Source: Cyanoderma ruficeps (taxonomy: Eukaryota > Chordata > Aves > Passeriformes > Timaliidae). Taken from it: DNA of 64,000 nt. Each line of letters begins with the position of its first letter. Within the stretch, counting starts at the first letter, position 1. The notes below the pieces were generated by a model. That model worked only from the letters and a program-made list of their open reading frames with translations, did no database searches and was not told the DNA's origin. Positions 1 to 12,205 of the stretch are shown piece by piece. Both the position numbers and the translations under genes were made by a program. The stretch lies in the NCBI GenBank assembly GCA_008694505.1, contig VZDJ01007755.1, positions 3,473,790 to 3,537,789 on the forward strand, in the 5' to 3' direction.

Positions 1-2151
1 AAAAAAAAAAAAAAAAAAAAAGGAAGAAAGACCTGGAGAAAGCAGCCAGAACAATAAGGATGTGCTGATGCAAACAGGAACTCAACCTCTTTTTTTCCAT
101 GTTAGAAGAACACGAACACTCTTCTCAAAGAGGCATTAGGTTAGAGACCTCAAAAGCAAGAGGCTGGTAACTAACACCCCTGGCTGAAACAATGTCAAAG
201 ACACACTAAAGCACACCCCATGTTTGTGATGCACTGTGAGGGAATTAATTAGTATTTCTATGCCCTTTCATGCATTAGTTGATTATGCTTGCAGTTTGAA
301 AACAATGTAGTGTTCCAGATTAAATTTTAAAGATTATCCACGTTATATCTTAAAAGTAAAATAGCAAGCCATGGGAAAAAAACCACAAAACAATCCTTAA
401 AATATTTAAGGCTTACAAGCCATGCTTTTAGAAGCATGGGCCAAGCCCCAGAGGGCTAAATCTTAGATGGTCAGCTTCCACGATTTTTTTTGCAACATTC
501 AGTAACTTTTTCTACATATTGTAGCTGTAGAAGCAAGAAGTGAAAAGGGGGTGCTGCAACACATTTGAGAAAAAGGCACAACTATGTACGTGAAATCAAC
601 TGGCTTTCTTTGCAAAGAAGAGTTCTGCAAAGACACAATTAAAAGGCTAAATTTTCCATGAAGGAGAATCAAAACTGACAAGACTAAAGCCAGGAAATCA
701 TCAAATCCACTTATGTGGACTTACGTTCATCTGGAATACTTATTAAGGCCCATATTCCCATAACAGACCCACGTAAAGGTAAATATTCTCTGGTATGAAG
801 CCCTTGGTGTCTAATAATTCCAGACTGTGCAGAACACAGGCACAGATCTGCAGCAAAATAAACTGGAAACATCACATGTATTCACGTTCTCTACAGAATT
901 TCAATATGGTCTGATGAAACCACACAGACAGGGCCTTGACAATGTAACAGATTGTTAAACTTCAGTGCAATGGCTACGTGGGACATTTCTGAAAGTAGTG
1001 ATCTTATAAACTAATATTTTTTTTTAAAAGCCAAAACATAACAAACAAACAAAAAAATCTTAGTGCATGGCCAGTGGCTGTACAAGAAGCATTTCCTGAT
1101 GTTCTTACAGGAAATAGGGCACATTGCTGTCTCGGCTGCCTTCCGCCTCAAGTGCAGAACACATTGATTTTGTCATGCCTTAAAAAAACCCAAGCAAAGT
1201 AAGTATTTAAATTAAACAAAACAAAAAAAAAACCTCCCAAAACACACAGCCCTCCTGAAAAAAAACCTCAGCTACTCATGATTTTCCCCTTCTGCATAAA
1301 AGATGAAAAAGCAAAAAGCAACAGTTAGTCACATGTCTCTTAGTATGTAAATGGAAGAAAATCATAATGTCCACAACGCGAGAATTCACTTGGGGCTAGA
1401 AATTTGACTGCACTCTTACTATCCTAGATGAATAATTTTTAGCAAACTTTTTTAAACCCATGCACAATTGAATTTCTATTGGTGTCCAAGTTTTCCAGAA
1501 GCATACAACTTGGAAAACTTCTTTTTACACTTATGTTTCAGTGTGCCTGCATTACGTGCAGGAAAAAGCCCATTTTGGAAATTGTTTAACTCTTGCAACA
1601 GGATTAAGTTAATTGTATGTGTTTTCTTTTATAAAATTTGCAGCAAGTCTGAACTGCAGAACTTGCCAGTCTGCATCTTACCAACTGTAATTTTTTTTCT
1701 TTTAAATTGCATGAAATGCACAAAAGATAAAGTATTGAACATTTCTCATGGATACTTCTGTGAGGTTTTGAAGTGAGTTTTATATTAAGCTTTTTGCTTT
1801 AGAAATTAAGAGATCATTAAGCAAGGTTTTGAGATATGGAAACTCTTATGTCATTAACTTGGAAATATCATTGGTTTCTATTTTTTCTTTAATAACTACT
1901 AAATTAAAAATTAAGAATTTACAATAAAAAACAGGTCAGAGTCATGAACCTTTATCGTAGTACCAATTAACTGCTTCCACAGAACTGTGAGAGCACTGTC
2001 TGAAATAGTGGGCCATTCCTAAATTTACACAATCCTATAGACACCAGACCACTGTGGGTTATATTTAGAATATGGATATAGCAGAAAGAGATGCTCTGTA
2101 AATCTAAAACAAAATAACCGTGCTAATAATTTTCTCCCAGTTACAACACAG
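1..2151. other. intronic sequence, nothing recognised
   Basis: The stretch opens with a run of 21 A at 1-21 that is cut by the window edge, so its nature (simple repeat or retroposon tail) cannot be told. The rest is unique-looking AT-rich intron DNA with short A and T runs. No coding, RNA or repeat family was recognised. Confidence 0.6.
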
Positions 2152-2440
2152 GCTCATAGAATCAGAAAGTTTGGAAAAGAACTCCCAGGTCATTGAGTCC
2201 AACCTTTGACCAAACACCACCATGTCAATTAATCTCACCACTAACTGCCACATCCAGTTGTTTCTTGAACACTTACAGGAATGGTGACTACACCATTTAC
2301 CTGGGCAACCCATTTCAGTGCTTAACCACCCCTTTAGTGAAGAAATTCTTCCTGAAAAAGCATAGTTGATCTGACAAAATATGTAATTTCCTTCCTTTTT
2401 TCTTCATGCATTCCTAGTCTCAAGAATTCAGGATCAGTTC
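2152..2440 (-). mobile_element. CR1 LINE fragment, 3' end
   Basis: A 5'-truncated CR1 retrotransposon inserted on the minus strand. Its 3' end is at the low coordinate, where the plus strand shows the typical CR1 terminus TCATAGAATCAGAAAG followed by GTTTGGAAAAGA. Inward, the plus strand keeps the family landmarks of the 3' UTR in order: GAGTCCAACCTTTGACC, the CACCACCATGTCAA block, GGAATGGTGACTACACC, CTGGGCAACCCATTTCAGTG and GTGAAGAAATTCTTCCT. No reading frame survives. The copy is diverged and old. Confidence 0.88.
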
Positions 2441-5400
2441 ACTCTCTTCAATACAATTTTTTGGTGATAACTGTGAGATGCCATTTTGAGACTACTGCTG
2501 AATTTTACTGCTATTCTAAGAACAATTCACTCAAAGTCCCCAGGAAAAATATAATTTATTGCAATACCAAATTAAATTGTGATGTGAAAGTTTTCTTCAA
2601 GACAGTTAAAAATCCAAAGCAAAACAGAATACATCTATTGATCCTACAAACAACACCCCAGGTAAGAACACACAGCAAAGAGCTGCCTTTGCAATGGAAA
2701 GATTCACTATTTGCCTTCTCCACACAGTAGAGGAATTCAATGACCTGAGAAAAAATTCAGTTTAGGTTTGAAATCACCACTCACAGCAGCTCTGTGATCA
2801 CATCCAGGGAGCCAGGTGTCAGTTCAGACACATGATTTATATAAAAATCAGGGGAACTCTATAGTGGATTATCATTGCTTGTATTTTCTTTTTTATTCCA
2901 CTTTTAAAACATCAGTATGAATGAATTGAGATTTCTTCAAAAGTAACAACTTGCTTTCTATGACCTTCTTAACTAGTAAAGAGCTGTACTTCTAAGAGCA
3001 ATGTCAAATGATGACTACAATCCTCATCTGCCCTATAAAGGGCCAGTATTTGAGAATTCTGCCAATCTGCTTCACAGATTTCTGACCTGCATACACCAAT
3101 CCTGTCAAGAGATGATCCCTTATCACAGATGATCTCTCAAGTCTGAAGCTAAATGTGTATTTTTCCCAGACCAGGACAGCCAGTGCCTATCTTTCACTTT
3201 TTATACCATTTATTCACATATTCTCAAGTACAAATAATTCCTACTTTCTTCTGATAATAATATGATGTCTTGCTAGATGGTATTATCTCACAAAGACTCC
3301 TTTGCAGGAAAACTCACAGGCTGACACAGGAAGATAGTGCTGCCAAGAGATACATATATACTTTTTTTTTTTTTTTTGTGAAGGGGGTTATGTATGGCAA
3401 ATGAAGGAGTTGAAGGTATATTACAATTGCTTGATATAAGATCAGTAAGAGAAGTTGCCATTACTTTCTTTATAAAAAAATCATTGTTATGCTCCCTTGC
3501 AAGCTAAAGAAGCCATTATAAGTTATTACTACCTCAGAACCAAAAGAATTTGTCACAGATTTGTTCAAAGAGTACTTTTATCAGCATCTATTATGTAAAT
3601 ACCTTATATCCCAAGGTCACCATCATCTGCAATACCTACAGTTAATTGTTACTAAGTAAGCACATACAAACCAGATATTTCAGAGTTGGAAATGTATTGC
3701 ACAGATTCTCAGCAAACCTTCAGCAAAAATATTCTCTAAGCAATCCACTCAATTTAATGAACTATGTGGAGGAATTTACCCACTGAGCAGTAGATTTAAG
3801 AGTGCTTTTAGTCAAAAAGACTAAGAGAAATTACAGAAAGATTGGGAGAGGAAATACATACTTACAAATGCTAATAATCTGCCTACAGAGCAAATTTCAA
3901 AGACATTAAGTTTAAGCATAAATTTGGACTGCCATCATTTACTGCAGCATGAACTGTATCCCAGCCCGCCAAGGTTTGGTGCTTGCAAAGAGCGTGATGG
4001 TCGGGAACAGACAACATTCCTCATTACCTGTAGAGCACAGGAATTCTATGCTGGAGACATTTGTCAACAGCTTTCTTTGGATGAGACACATACACCTGAA
4101 AGTCTGTCTGTTAGCAATGCCTTACACATATGGCATAGGTCTTATCTCTAATTCACATTGAATTTTAAAGGCATAGTCTTCAGACTTTCTGGACCATCTC
4201 AAAAACCTGAAGCTTAATTCAAAAGCAATGAACTAAGTGTGGGGAATTAAAGTATTCCTTTAATGAAATTGTGTCATCATCAAGAATAACCAATATATTC
4301 TCCCTCTCAAATTCTTGGGTGGTACATTGAAAAAAAGTTCAAGAAGTTGAAAAATTTCAAAAATACAAAACTAGAAAATTTTGTTCCTCAACCTATAGAT
4401 GCAAAACCAGGTAATCAATGTAGCACTACAAGGGGTTACAACTTTTTGAAGCACCAAGTGGAAAAAAGAGTTGCATCAGATTTTGTCTTTTACTTTATAT
4501 TTATAACCATCAAATCATACAGTAATGAAACAAAGAAAGTAAATAATTTTTCAAGTGCCATGAAGCAATGGAAAAAAAGATCCCCAAATAATTCTGGGAC
4601 ACAGAGTCTAATTTTTTGAAAATGCAAAACAGGGGTGAAATTCTGTAACTGCCATTGGATTTTGTGGGAATAAAAAATTCAGGTAATTTTATTATCACGC
4701 TGAGCTTTGTCAATTCCAAAAATCTCTGATGTTCAATTCAAGACTCATGGCACAGGAGGTGCAACATATTGCATTTCAAATCTATTAACATGTTTGAGAC
4801 GGCTTTAGAAGATCACATCTGGGGAAAAAAAACCTAACAAAAAAACCCTCCCGAACTTTAAGGGAGAGCGTGGAGAACCACTACAGCCCAAATTGTATCA
4901 GAAATGAAAAAGCCAGAGCATAATTATTTTTAATTAGGTTCCACTAACAATGAGAACACTTCTCACCACTTGAAAAACCACCAAAAAAAAAAAAATACTC
5001 TAATCATCATCATTCAGGGCACTGTCGTAAGCACTGCTTTGTTTTCACATACTTTTTGGGGTCCTTTTTCCTAAGTATCTTTTCTATTGGTTGCAAATAA
5101 TTTAAATACCACCTCTCAATTGTGCTTTAGTACAGTTCAGTATATTCAAGGACTAAACAAAACAGCAACACAAATATTTTAATTATGAAGGCTTGTTTCC
5201 ATTTTTAGGCATCATAAGAAACTGCAGACAGCTTAGTGCAACAGAGGGGAAGAAGAATGTCCTCAGACAGCAATAATAAACAAACACCCTTTTATTCTGG
5301 TCAGACCTAGTAACGAGTGGGCAAGACAGTACTTAGTGATCTAAATTCATCAGATGAGCTAAGACCTTTTCTTCTAATTCACCATCATCTTTAATTCCTT

Positions 5401-8400
5401 GAAATACTTAAATTTTTCTCATGCACTGAACCCATAACTGTATCACCCCTTGAATGTTTCCAACTGCAGTTTGGCAGAAGTTTTGGGATTCTTTACCTAC
5501 CAGCCAGTGAGATGTCAGGCTCAGAAGACAAAAAATGAATCTGTTGTGGCTTTAATTTCATTTTACAAAATGACTGAGACCTAAATTAACCCAACATCTG
5601 ACTGTATACATCACAGTGATCATTCAAAACAAGCCAAGCCACAAGACTAGAGAAGAGCAGCATTTCAAATGTGACAATTACTCAGGCATCTAAGTAAAGT
5701 AGAGGAAAAATCTGCTCACTTTCCTACCTCTACAAAACCTATTCAAAAGCAGCAAGGCAATAAGAGTAGAGGAGATGGTTATATAAACACATATATAAAG
5801 AGCTAGTAAGCAAATTAATTTTCTAAGTCATACAGACTACTTTCATCTTTAGAGCATTAATAGCTAGTAAGTAGGAAGGCCTTTTGTAATATTTTAAACT
5901 ACCCACAGAACTGTTTCCTTACTGAAAACAGTTGTCTTCCAATTAAGTTTTCAGTCATTAACATAATTTGGAGTGGGGGAAAACAGCCAGCCCACAAATT
6001 AAAAATTTCACAGTTCTAATTAGAGATGGACACAAAAATGTTACATGCGAAAACAGGTATGGATAGTTTTCAAGGTTAAGAAAACCTGGACAAAAAGCTG
6101 ATTACAGTCACGCTGATCATTACAGCTTTATTCTAAACTCTCCATAGTTTTTTCTTTACAGAAACAACATCGACACAGCCCATACTTCAAACTGAAATCA
6201 CATTAATTAGCTAGGCAGCAAAGTTTCAAAGCATACCAAATGCTTACTAGAGCCCACTCTGCTATTGTGTTTAACTTTGAAAACAAGTCATGATGAGGGA
6301 AATCTACATGATAAGCATACTTCAGCTACAGCGAAAAGGTTTTAGCCTGCCTAGAAATTGGCAACCACTGGCTGTGTTTTCTATACTTTATGTTATGTTT
6401 CTCTGCTCGCTGGAACGAATTGGCTGCTATGAATGAAAAGAAACTTTGCATCTAATCAGTGGCATGAATTTAGACTGAAAGCTGCTGTGCAGGACTTCTA
6501 TGAAGAGTCTGGGCCCTCTGCCATCCTTGTGCCTGTGAATGAAGCGGCATGAGCCACATGCCCTACTCCTCCTCCCCCCCAGCTGGGGCCCTCGCCCTTC
6601 CCTTTGCTGGGGAGACTGGGGAACCAACCCTTCACTGGTGAAACGACCATGACCCAGAAAGGCATTCAGTGCCATCAATGCCCTGCTTGAGAGATCTCAG
6701 CTGCGCTTTCCGTCCTGCTGCTTTCACTCCTGGTTTCTAAATCAACTCATGAACCAATGGTGAGGGAGCGCCCCGTGTTCATTCCCTTGATAAATGGGCC
6801 CCTAAACTGATCTCTGACCTCCCTGCATACTTTTCCTAAGTTACTGCCGACCCCAGACACTCTGCAGCCCACTGTCCTTAAAGGTTTGATTTTGGTTTTG
6901 TGTCAGGACATACTGATCAAGAAGGAAAAACAAACCCACGACTTTATTACCGTACAATTACTCTAGCAGCAAAATCCCTATTCTTCTATTCACTCATAAG
7001 GACTACCATATGCTTTTGATTGAAGTTCTACATCCAGGGAGTTTTCAGGACATACAAAACAATACAAAATCTATTTAGGTTAATAAAATTTCACATTTTC
7101 TTCCAAATTAGTAATATATGTCCTACTGAACAAAAAAAGTTCATAGCACACTCAATTTTAAATGTTAACTATTTCTGAATATGAAAAAAGAACCAGCTGC
7201 TATGAAGTAATTCATTTAATTAACTTCAGAGCTGAGTCAGACTTGGAATACATGCCATTAAAAATTTCAAAGAACAATCACGATGTCTGTTTCAGATGTG
7301 TATTTGTTTAGTTCTCTTCTACAGTCTTTAACCATGTTCAAATAATGCTTAGATTGACTTCAATAATGTACATCTCAAGTTTTAAATATGCATGTAAAAC
7401 AGTAGAACTGAAAAATAATATATTTTTCTGTGGAATACTGTATTAATGGTTTTCTTCCATTTAAAATATTAATATACTAAGGTGCCTAGCACATAATTCA
7501 AGCTTATCACTTCAGTTTCCAGGAATTTCTCTATATGTAAATTTCCAAGTTTTTCCACTGCAGAACTGTTCTTTTTATATTTCTATCCAAAGAATTTATT
7601 CAGATATGTTTCCATTCAAACTACAAATATTATTAAACCCCTGGTCTTTTACATCTTTCATTAATGAACATTTCTCTTTTGCTAAATTACTTTAAAAGGA
7701 TCCCATTTTACTCAATAAAATATACTGTAGTGCACGTCAAGTAACCTGCAGCTACATGACAACCTCAGCAGATCAATCCCAAACTGTGAAGGAAGCTTCT
7801 CACTTCCTTCAGGAAGGAGGAAGGTTACTGGTCTCTACTTCATACAAGGAACCTTCCCCAGGCAGGGAACTAGTAGGACCCCAGAAGCAGCTCCCCTCGT
7901 CACCTCTCTCCACCCAACACAAATGGCTTCTCTATCTCACAGTCAAAGATGCATTAGGCGGCAAAACTACAGTGTGAAGTGCTTTGCCAAAAGCTGAGAG
8001 AGAGGATACACTGGAAAAGCAAAGGACTTCTAGTGTGATCACTCCCATTCCACGTCACATGACAAATCTTCAGTAAAACATATTCCCTTGCTGTTGCAAA
8101 AAAAAATGGGGGTGGTCAGAGACAACCATGGCAGGAAGCAGAATAAGCATTAGCATCTTGGTTAACTGAAAGAACAGGGACTGGCCATGTTTTCCCTGAT
8201 CTCATAACACTGCTGCACAAATTATGTCTTTATCTACAACACTGAGTAGATACTCTACAGTGAAAAAAAGCTGTACACAGGACAACGAAATCACCCAGGA
8301 GGATTAACAGCGTTAGCAGAAGTTGAACAGATACCAGTCCCTGGCACTGCAATGAAGACTAAACCTTCCCTCCTCTTCTCTGTCCAACAGAACTGCCTTA

Positions 8401-10849
8401 ACATGAGCAGTGAAGTACAACTCCAGTAATTGTGTTTAAGCTGAAAAACATGCATTCTGACATGTAAATTGATACTCACCTCTGTATAAGTCATTAGCCT
8501 TTACATTCAAAGCACAATTCCCTACTGCTTCAGAAGACCAGCTGGTAATAGAAATAGATTAAGTAAACCTTGGGAGTTTACCAGAGCAAGGAATTTCACT
8601 TTCCTAGTGTTTCATGACTATTTCTGAATAAGCAGGAACAAACAAGAAGACCTAGAAACTCAGAATTTCAGTGCAAAGTTTTTATCCAGAGCGCACTCAA
8701 GTGTTTTTATCTATTGTTTTCTACTTACAATTCATTGGCTTTTTTTGCCTGTTCTCGCTTGCTCGCCATTTCCACTGCTATCATCCACTCCCAGCTCGTA
8801 ATTCTGTTGATTTATGCTATTATACCCTTTTTGCCCTGATCCTGCATTTATGAACATATTCATCATGTGGAAAAAGAGTAAAATTCTTTCCCAATCCAAC
8901 TTTAAGGTTTGGTACTGAAAGGGTGCAGGTTATCAGAGATGCAACTGCTTGGAAAATTGTACTCAAGGCAGTGGCTCTGGACTGGAACAGGCTGGGAGGC
9001 TGTAGAAAGGTGGCAGATGAAGAATGAAATCAGTGCAGCGGTGTGCAGGGTGCCAAGAACACTGAGTGCAAACAGATTCTGTGGGCAGTGATGGTGGAGG
9101 CTTCTAATTAGCCTCCACTGAGCGCTTCCGAGCTTTTCACTCGGTTGAGCTGACTGGATTCACACACAAGAGCAAAAGCCTATTCTCTGCCATTAGGAAA
9201 ATAACCCCACTGCATCCTCAACTCTGCCCCTCCCTCATGTTTAATGAAATTATACGAAATATGAAGGTGTCAGTTTCCTGATTGAACACACAGAAGACTC
9301 TGCTCTTGCATCGTATCTGTTTATTAAAAGCAAATGTACTGTGCTTTACAGACTTGGCCATAAAACAGTAAAGATAAGTATTTCATTTGTGCTAAGTGTT
9401 TAAATACATGCAGAACGATGTTACCACTCAGCGTGCTGTACAAAATCAGCATTACCATATTTTCTCAATATTATAAAATTATTAAAATACAGAACTTTAA
9501 AAATCACTTTTGGCCTTAAAAACTTTAACTACACCACCAGAAAAAATGAGTGGGATTTTTATAAATTAAATTAATAAACCACTATGTAGGTAGCCCTCAC
9601 TAACAGAGAGCACATGCACATCTCTGAAAGGCACCAGTCTATATTAAAAATACTGTTAACACCTGAAGCACTATGTTTTCTCCTATCACTTTGTCGTGTT
9701 TTCCCTGCAATATCTTAAAATTAAACAAACCTCTTCTTCATCTGTTTCAAAAAACAACTATCTCCTCCAGGACCTCAAAGCCTGCTCCTCTTTTCCCGCC
9801 ACCAGTGCTGCTGGCTACTTTTTCATACCAGTGATCCCGCTGCTCAACCGAATGGTGGAGCAGCCTCTCCATATCATGTTTTCTTGCACTATTGCTATTT
9901 CTTGCACTATTTCTAACATAGATTGTACAAGGCCAATGGTAGAAAGAACTAGCTAGAGGTTCAGACATGTCACTAGGAGACAATTAAATTAACCCCTCAT
10001 GCTATCTTCCCTAACCATATGCAGGAGAACCATAGAAAGCCTAAAGCATCCACAGGTACACACTCCAACTTTGTTACCCATAATTTTTAAAATGTTTGGG
10101 CCAAGAAAACAAAATTCCAGACACTCAAGTCTTCTATTTTGCAATCTGTTATTGGCAGGACAGGCAGTTTTTGTAGCACTCCTTAGTCTGTCTCTGCTCC
10201 CTCCCATCTTTGATTCAGCAACAACTCCAGATGCCGGTTGTCAGATTACCCACCCCACAGCAAGTGGCACCTCTGCCAGGAACAGTATGGATTGAGTTCC
10301 AGTTCATCCAAATAATGGGAGTCTGAATGCACCATAAACAACAGGCAAATCTCAGAATGACTCTGGCGTTTCTAGGACGCTTTTCCATTATGTGTTATCC
10401 AGCACTATTATCAGAATACACAATCTACAATACACATTAAGAGTCTTCTTAGCTAATGTAAATTTGGACGTTCAAAGTAAATATTTATTTAAACTAAGAC
10501 AAAGCACTTCCATTATGACACTAGAGTTCCAGGATAATGTTAACTTCTTTTTGCTTTTTTGAGCATGTACAGTAGCTCCAGTAAAAGCCCTTACAAACAT
10601 TAAGTACACTTCTGGAAACAAGTATTTTATTCATGGTCACTTAATTCAGTTTCTGGTTACCAAAGACAGGTGACAAAAGCTGTCATCTTTTATTCATACT
10701 AGAGGCAGGCAGAAAAGACTGAAAGTAAAAAAACCTGAATATGAATAAAGGAATTCTTCACAGCATAAACAACAGTTTTCAATGGAAATCTAAAGCCGAA
10801 AATCTATAGATAAATCTGATGGAAATCTTCTGAAGTTAACAGGAAATCA
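2441..10849. other. intronic sequence, mostly unique
   Basis: AT-rich intron with a 16-T run at 3362-3377 and a 13-A run near 4983-4995. A short block at about 6490-6760 is clearly richer in G+C than its surroundings and contains a C run, but I cannot assign it to a gene or repeat family. A small tandem duplication of about 17 bp lies at 9879-9913, with units sharing TTTCTTGCACTATT. No exon was recognised. Confidence 0.5.
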
Positions 10850-11442
10850 GGAAAGAAGGCCAGGAGGCCTGCATGGATGAACAAGTAGCCCCTGGGCAAA
10901 CTTAAACACAAACAGGTAGCTTAAAAAGGGTGGAAGCAGGGAAAGGTACCCCAGAAGAATACAGAAAAAATTGTCTAAACAGCCAGGGAGATGGTTAGGA
11001 AAGTTAAGGTAGTGACACAAGTAAATCTGGCCAAGGACACCAAGGGTACATCAGCAACAGAAGACCAGGGAAAATGCGGGTCCACTTAGGAAGGATAGTG
11101 GTAACCTGGTTACCAGGACATGGAGAAGTCTGAGGCTCTCAATGCCATTTTTTACCCTTCTCTTCACCAGCAAGTATCCCAGCCACACCACCCAGGCAGC
11201 AAAAACTGAAAGCAGAAACTGGGAGAGTGAAGAACTACTCACTGTAGGAGACTGGGTTTGAGAAGATCTAACAAACTTCTCTTTGGAACAGGTTGCCCAG
11301 AGAGGTTGTGGACTCCACCTGTTGAAGGCAGACTAAATAAGGCTGTGAGCAACCTGATCTAGTGGAATGTTCCCTGCCCATGGCAGGGGAGCTGGACATA
11401 GATGATTTTTAAGATTCCTTCCAATCCAAACCATTCTATAAA
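10850..11442 (+). mobile_element. CR1 LINE, internally deleted
   Basis: A plus-strand CR1 copy in two parts. About 10850-11220 resembles the CR1 ORF2 stretch between the endonuclease and reverse transcriptase domains: GGTGGAAGCAGGGA, CTGGCCAAGGACACCAAGG, TACATCAGC, AGGGAAAATGCGGGTCCACT, ACATGGAGAAGTCTGAGG and CTTCTCTTCACC occur in the expected order. From about 11265 the sequence jumps to the 3' UTR: GGAACAGGTTGCCCAGAGAG, GAGCAACCTGATCTAGTGGA, then the terminus CCATTCTATAAAATT at about 11442. The reverse transcriptase coding part and most of the 3' UTR start are missing. The ORF2 part no longer has an open frame. Confidence 0.85.
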
Positions 11443-12117
11443 ATTACTAATAAAGAACCAAGGGACAAATCCATTAGTCAGCTTTTAGGAAGGGTATTTA
11501 ATTCAGTAACTGAGCAAAAAAGCAAGGACAAAAAGCCTGTTCCCTAAGTTTGTCTTCATCCATTAACTATCTAGATAAACAACTCCTGACATAGGTACCT
11601 CTAGTAAATGCCTCAGGTTAGGACTGACCTCAATCACATATGCTTATATATATATATAGCACAGCCATAATTATTTTATTATTCATATTTAGCACAGCTT
11701 TATTTGCCTCTAAAACAAACCTGAAAAAAAAACAGGTATTAGAATGGCATCAGCAGCCTGTTTCCTACCTCATCCTAAGATCTAAGGAAAGTTTGTTTTC
11801 CCAAAATTTCCAGTTAAGTGGAGATACATAAGCATGAGCATACAAATTTAGAAGTCTGTTGCTTAAAAGTTTGCTTGCTGAAAATTTGGAACAATCTAAA
11901 TGTGTTTTCATTCTTCAGTTATCAAAGTACTTATCCCTGAAGACATTCTCTCTCATTAAGGGAAAAACCAGACATAGACTTTTTAATTAAAAAAAAATCA
12001 AAGCCTCCGTTGGGCAGGAGCAGCAATATCTAATTCCCCAAGGCCAGGTGGCAAAGTCCTGAGTAGCAGTTATTTAAAGAGCAATAAAAAAAGTATAAGA
12101 TTATCAAGTCAACATAC
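11443..12117. other. intronic sequence, nothing recognised
   Basis: AT-rich intron with a short TA run at 11645-11658 and an A run near 11990. I see no gene, RNA or assignable repeat. Confidence 0.5.
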
Positions 12118-12205
12118 ATGCAGAGGCTGAGACAAAGTGTCTTGCCTAAGTCCTATCCCAATGTGAATAGGCAGGGCTAGCAGAGTGCTGGCAGCTGAAC
12201 TGTTT
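12118..12205 (-). mobile_element. possible MIR-like SINE remnant
   Basis: The plus strand reads GCAGAGGCTGAGACAAAGTG, then TCTTGCCTAAGTCC and GGCAGGGCTAGCAGAG. This resembles the reverse complement of the MIR/CORE-SINE 3' half, where GAGGCACAGAGAAGTGACTTGCC is followed by a block around 'aggtca' and 'gcagagc'. The match is weak and interrupted, so the call rests on motif order only. Confidence 0.35.

Noticed and set aside
1..21. Poly-A run at the window start as a retroposon tail
   Set aside because: The upstream sequence is outside the window, so a tail cannot be told from a simple A repeat.
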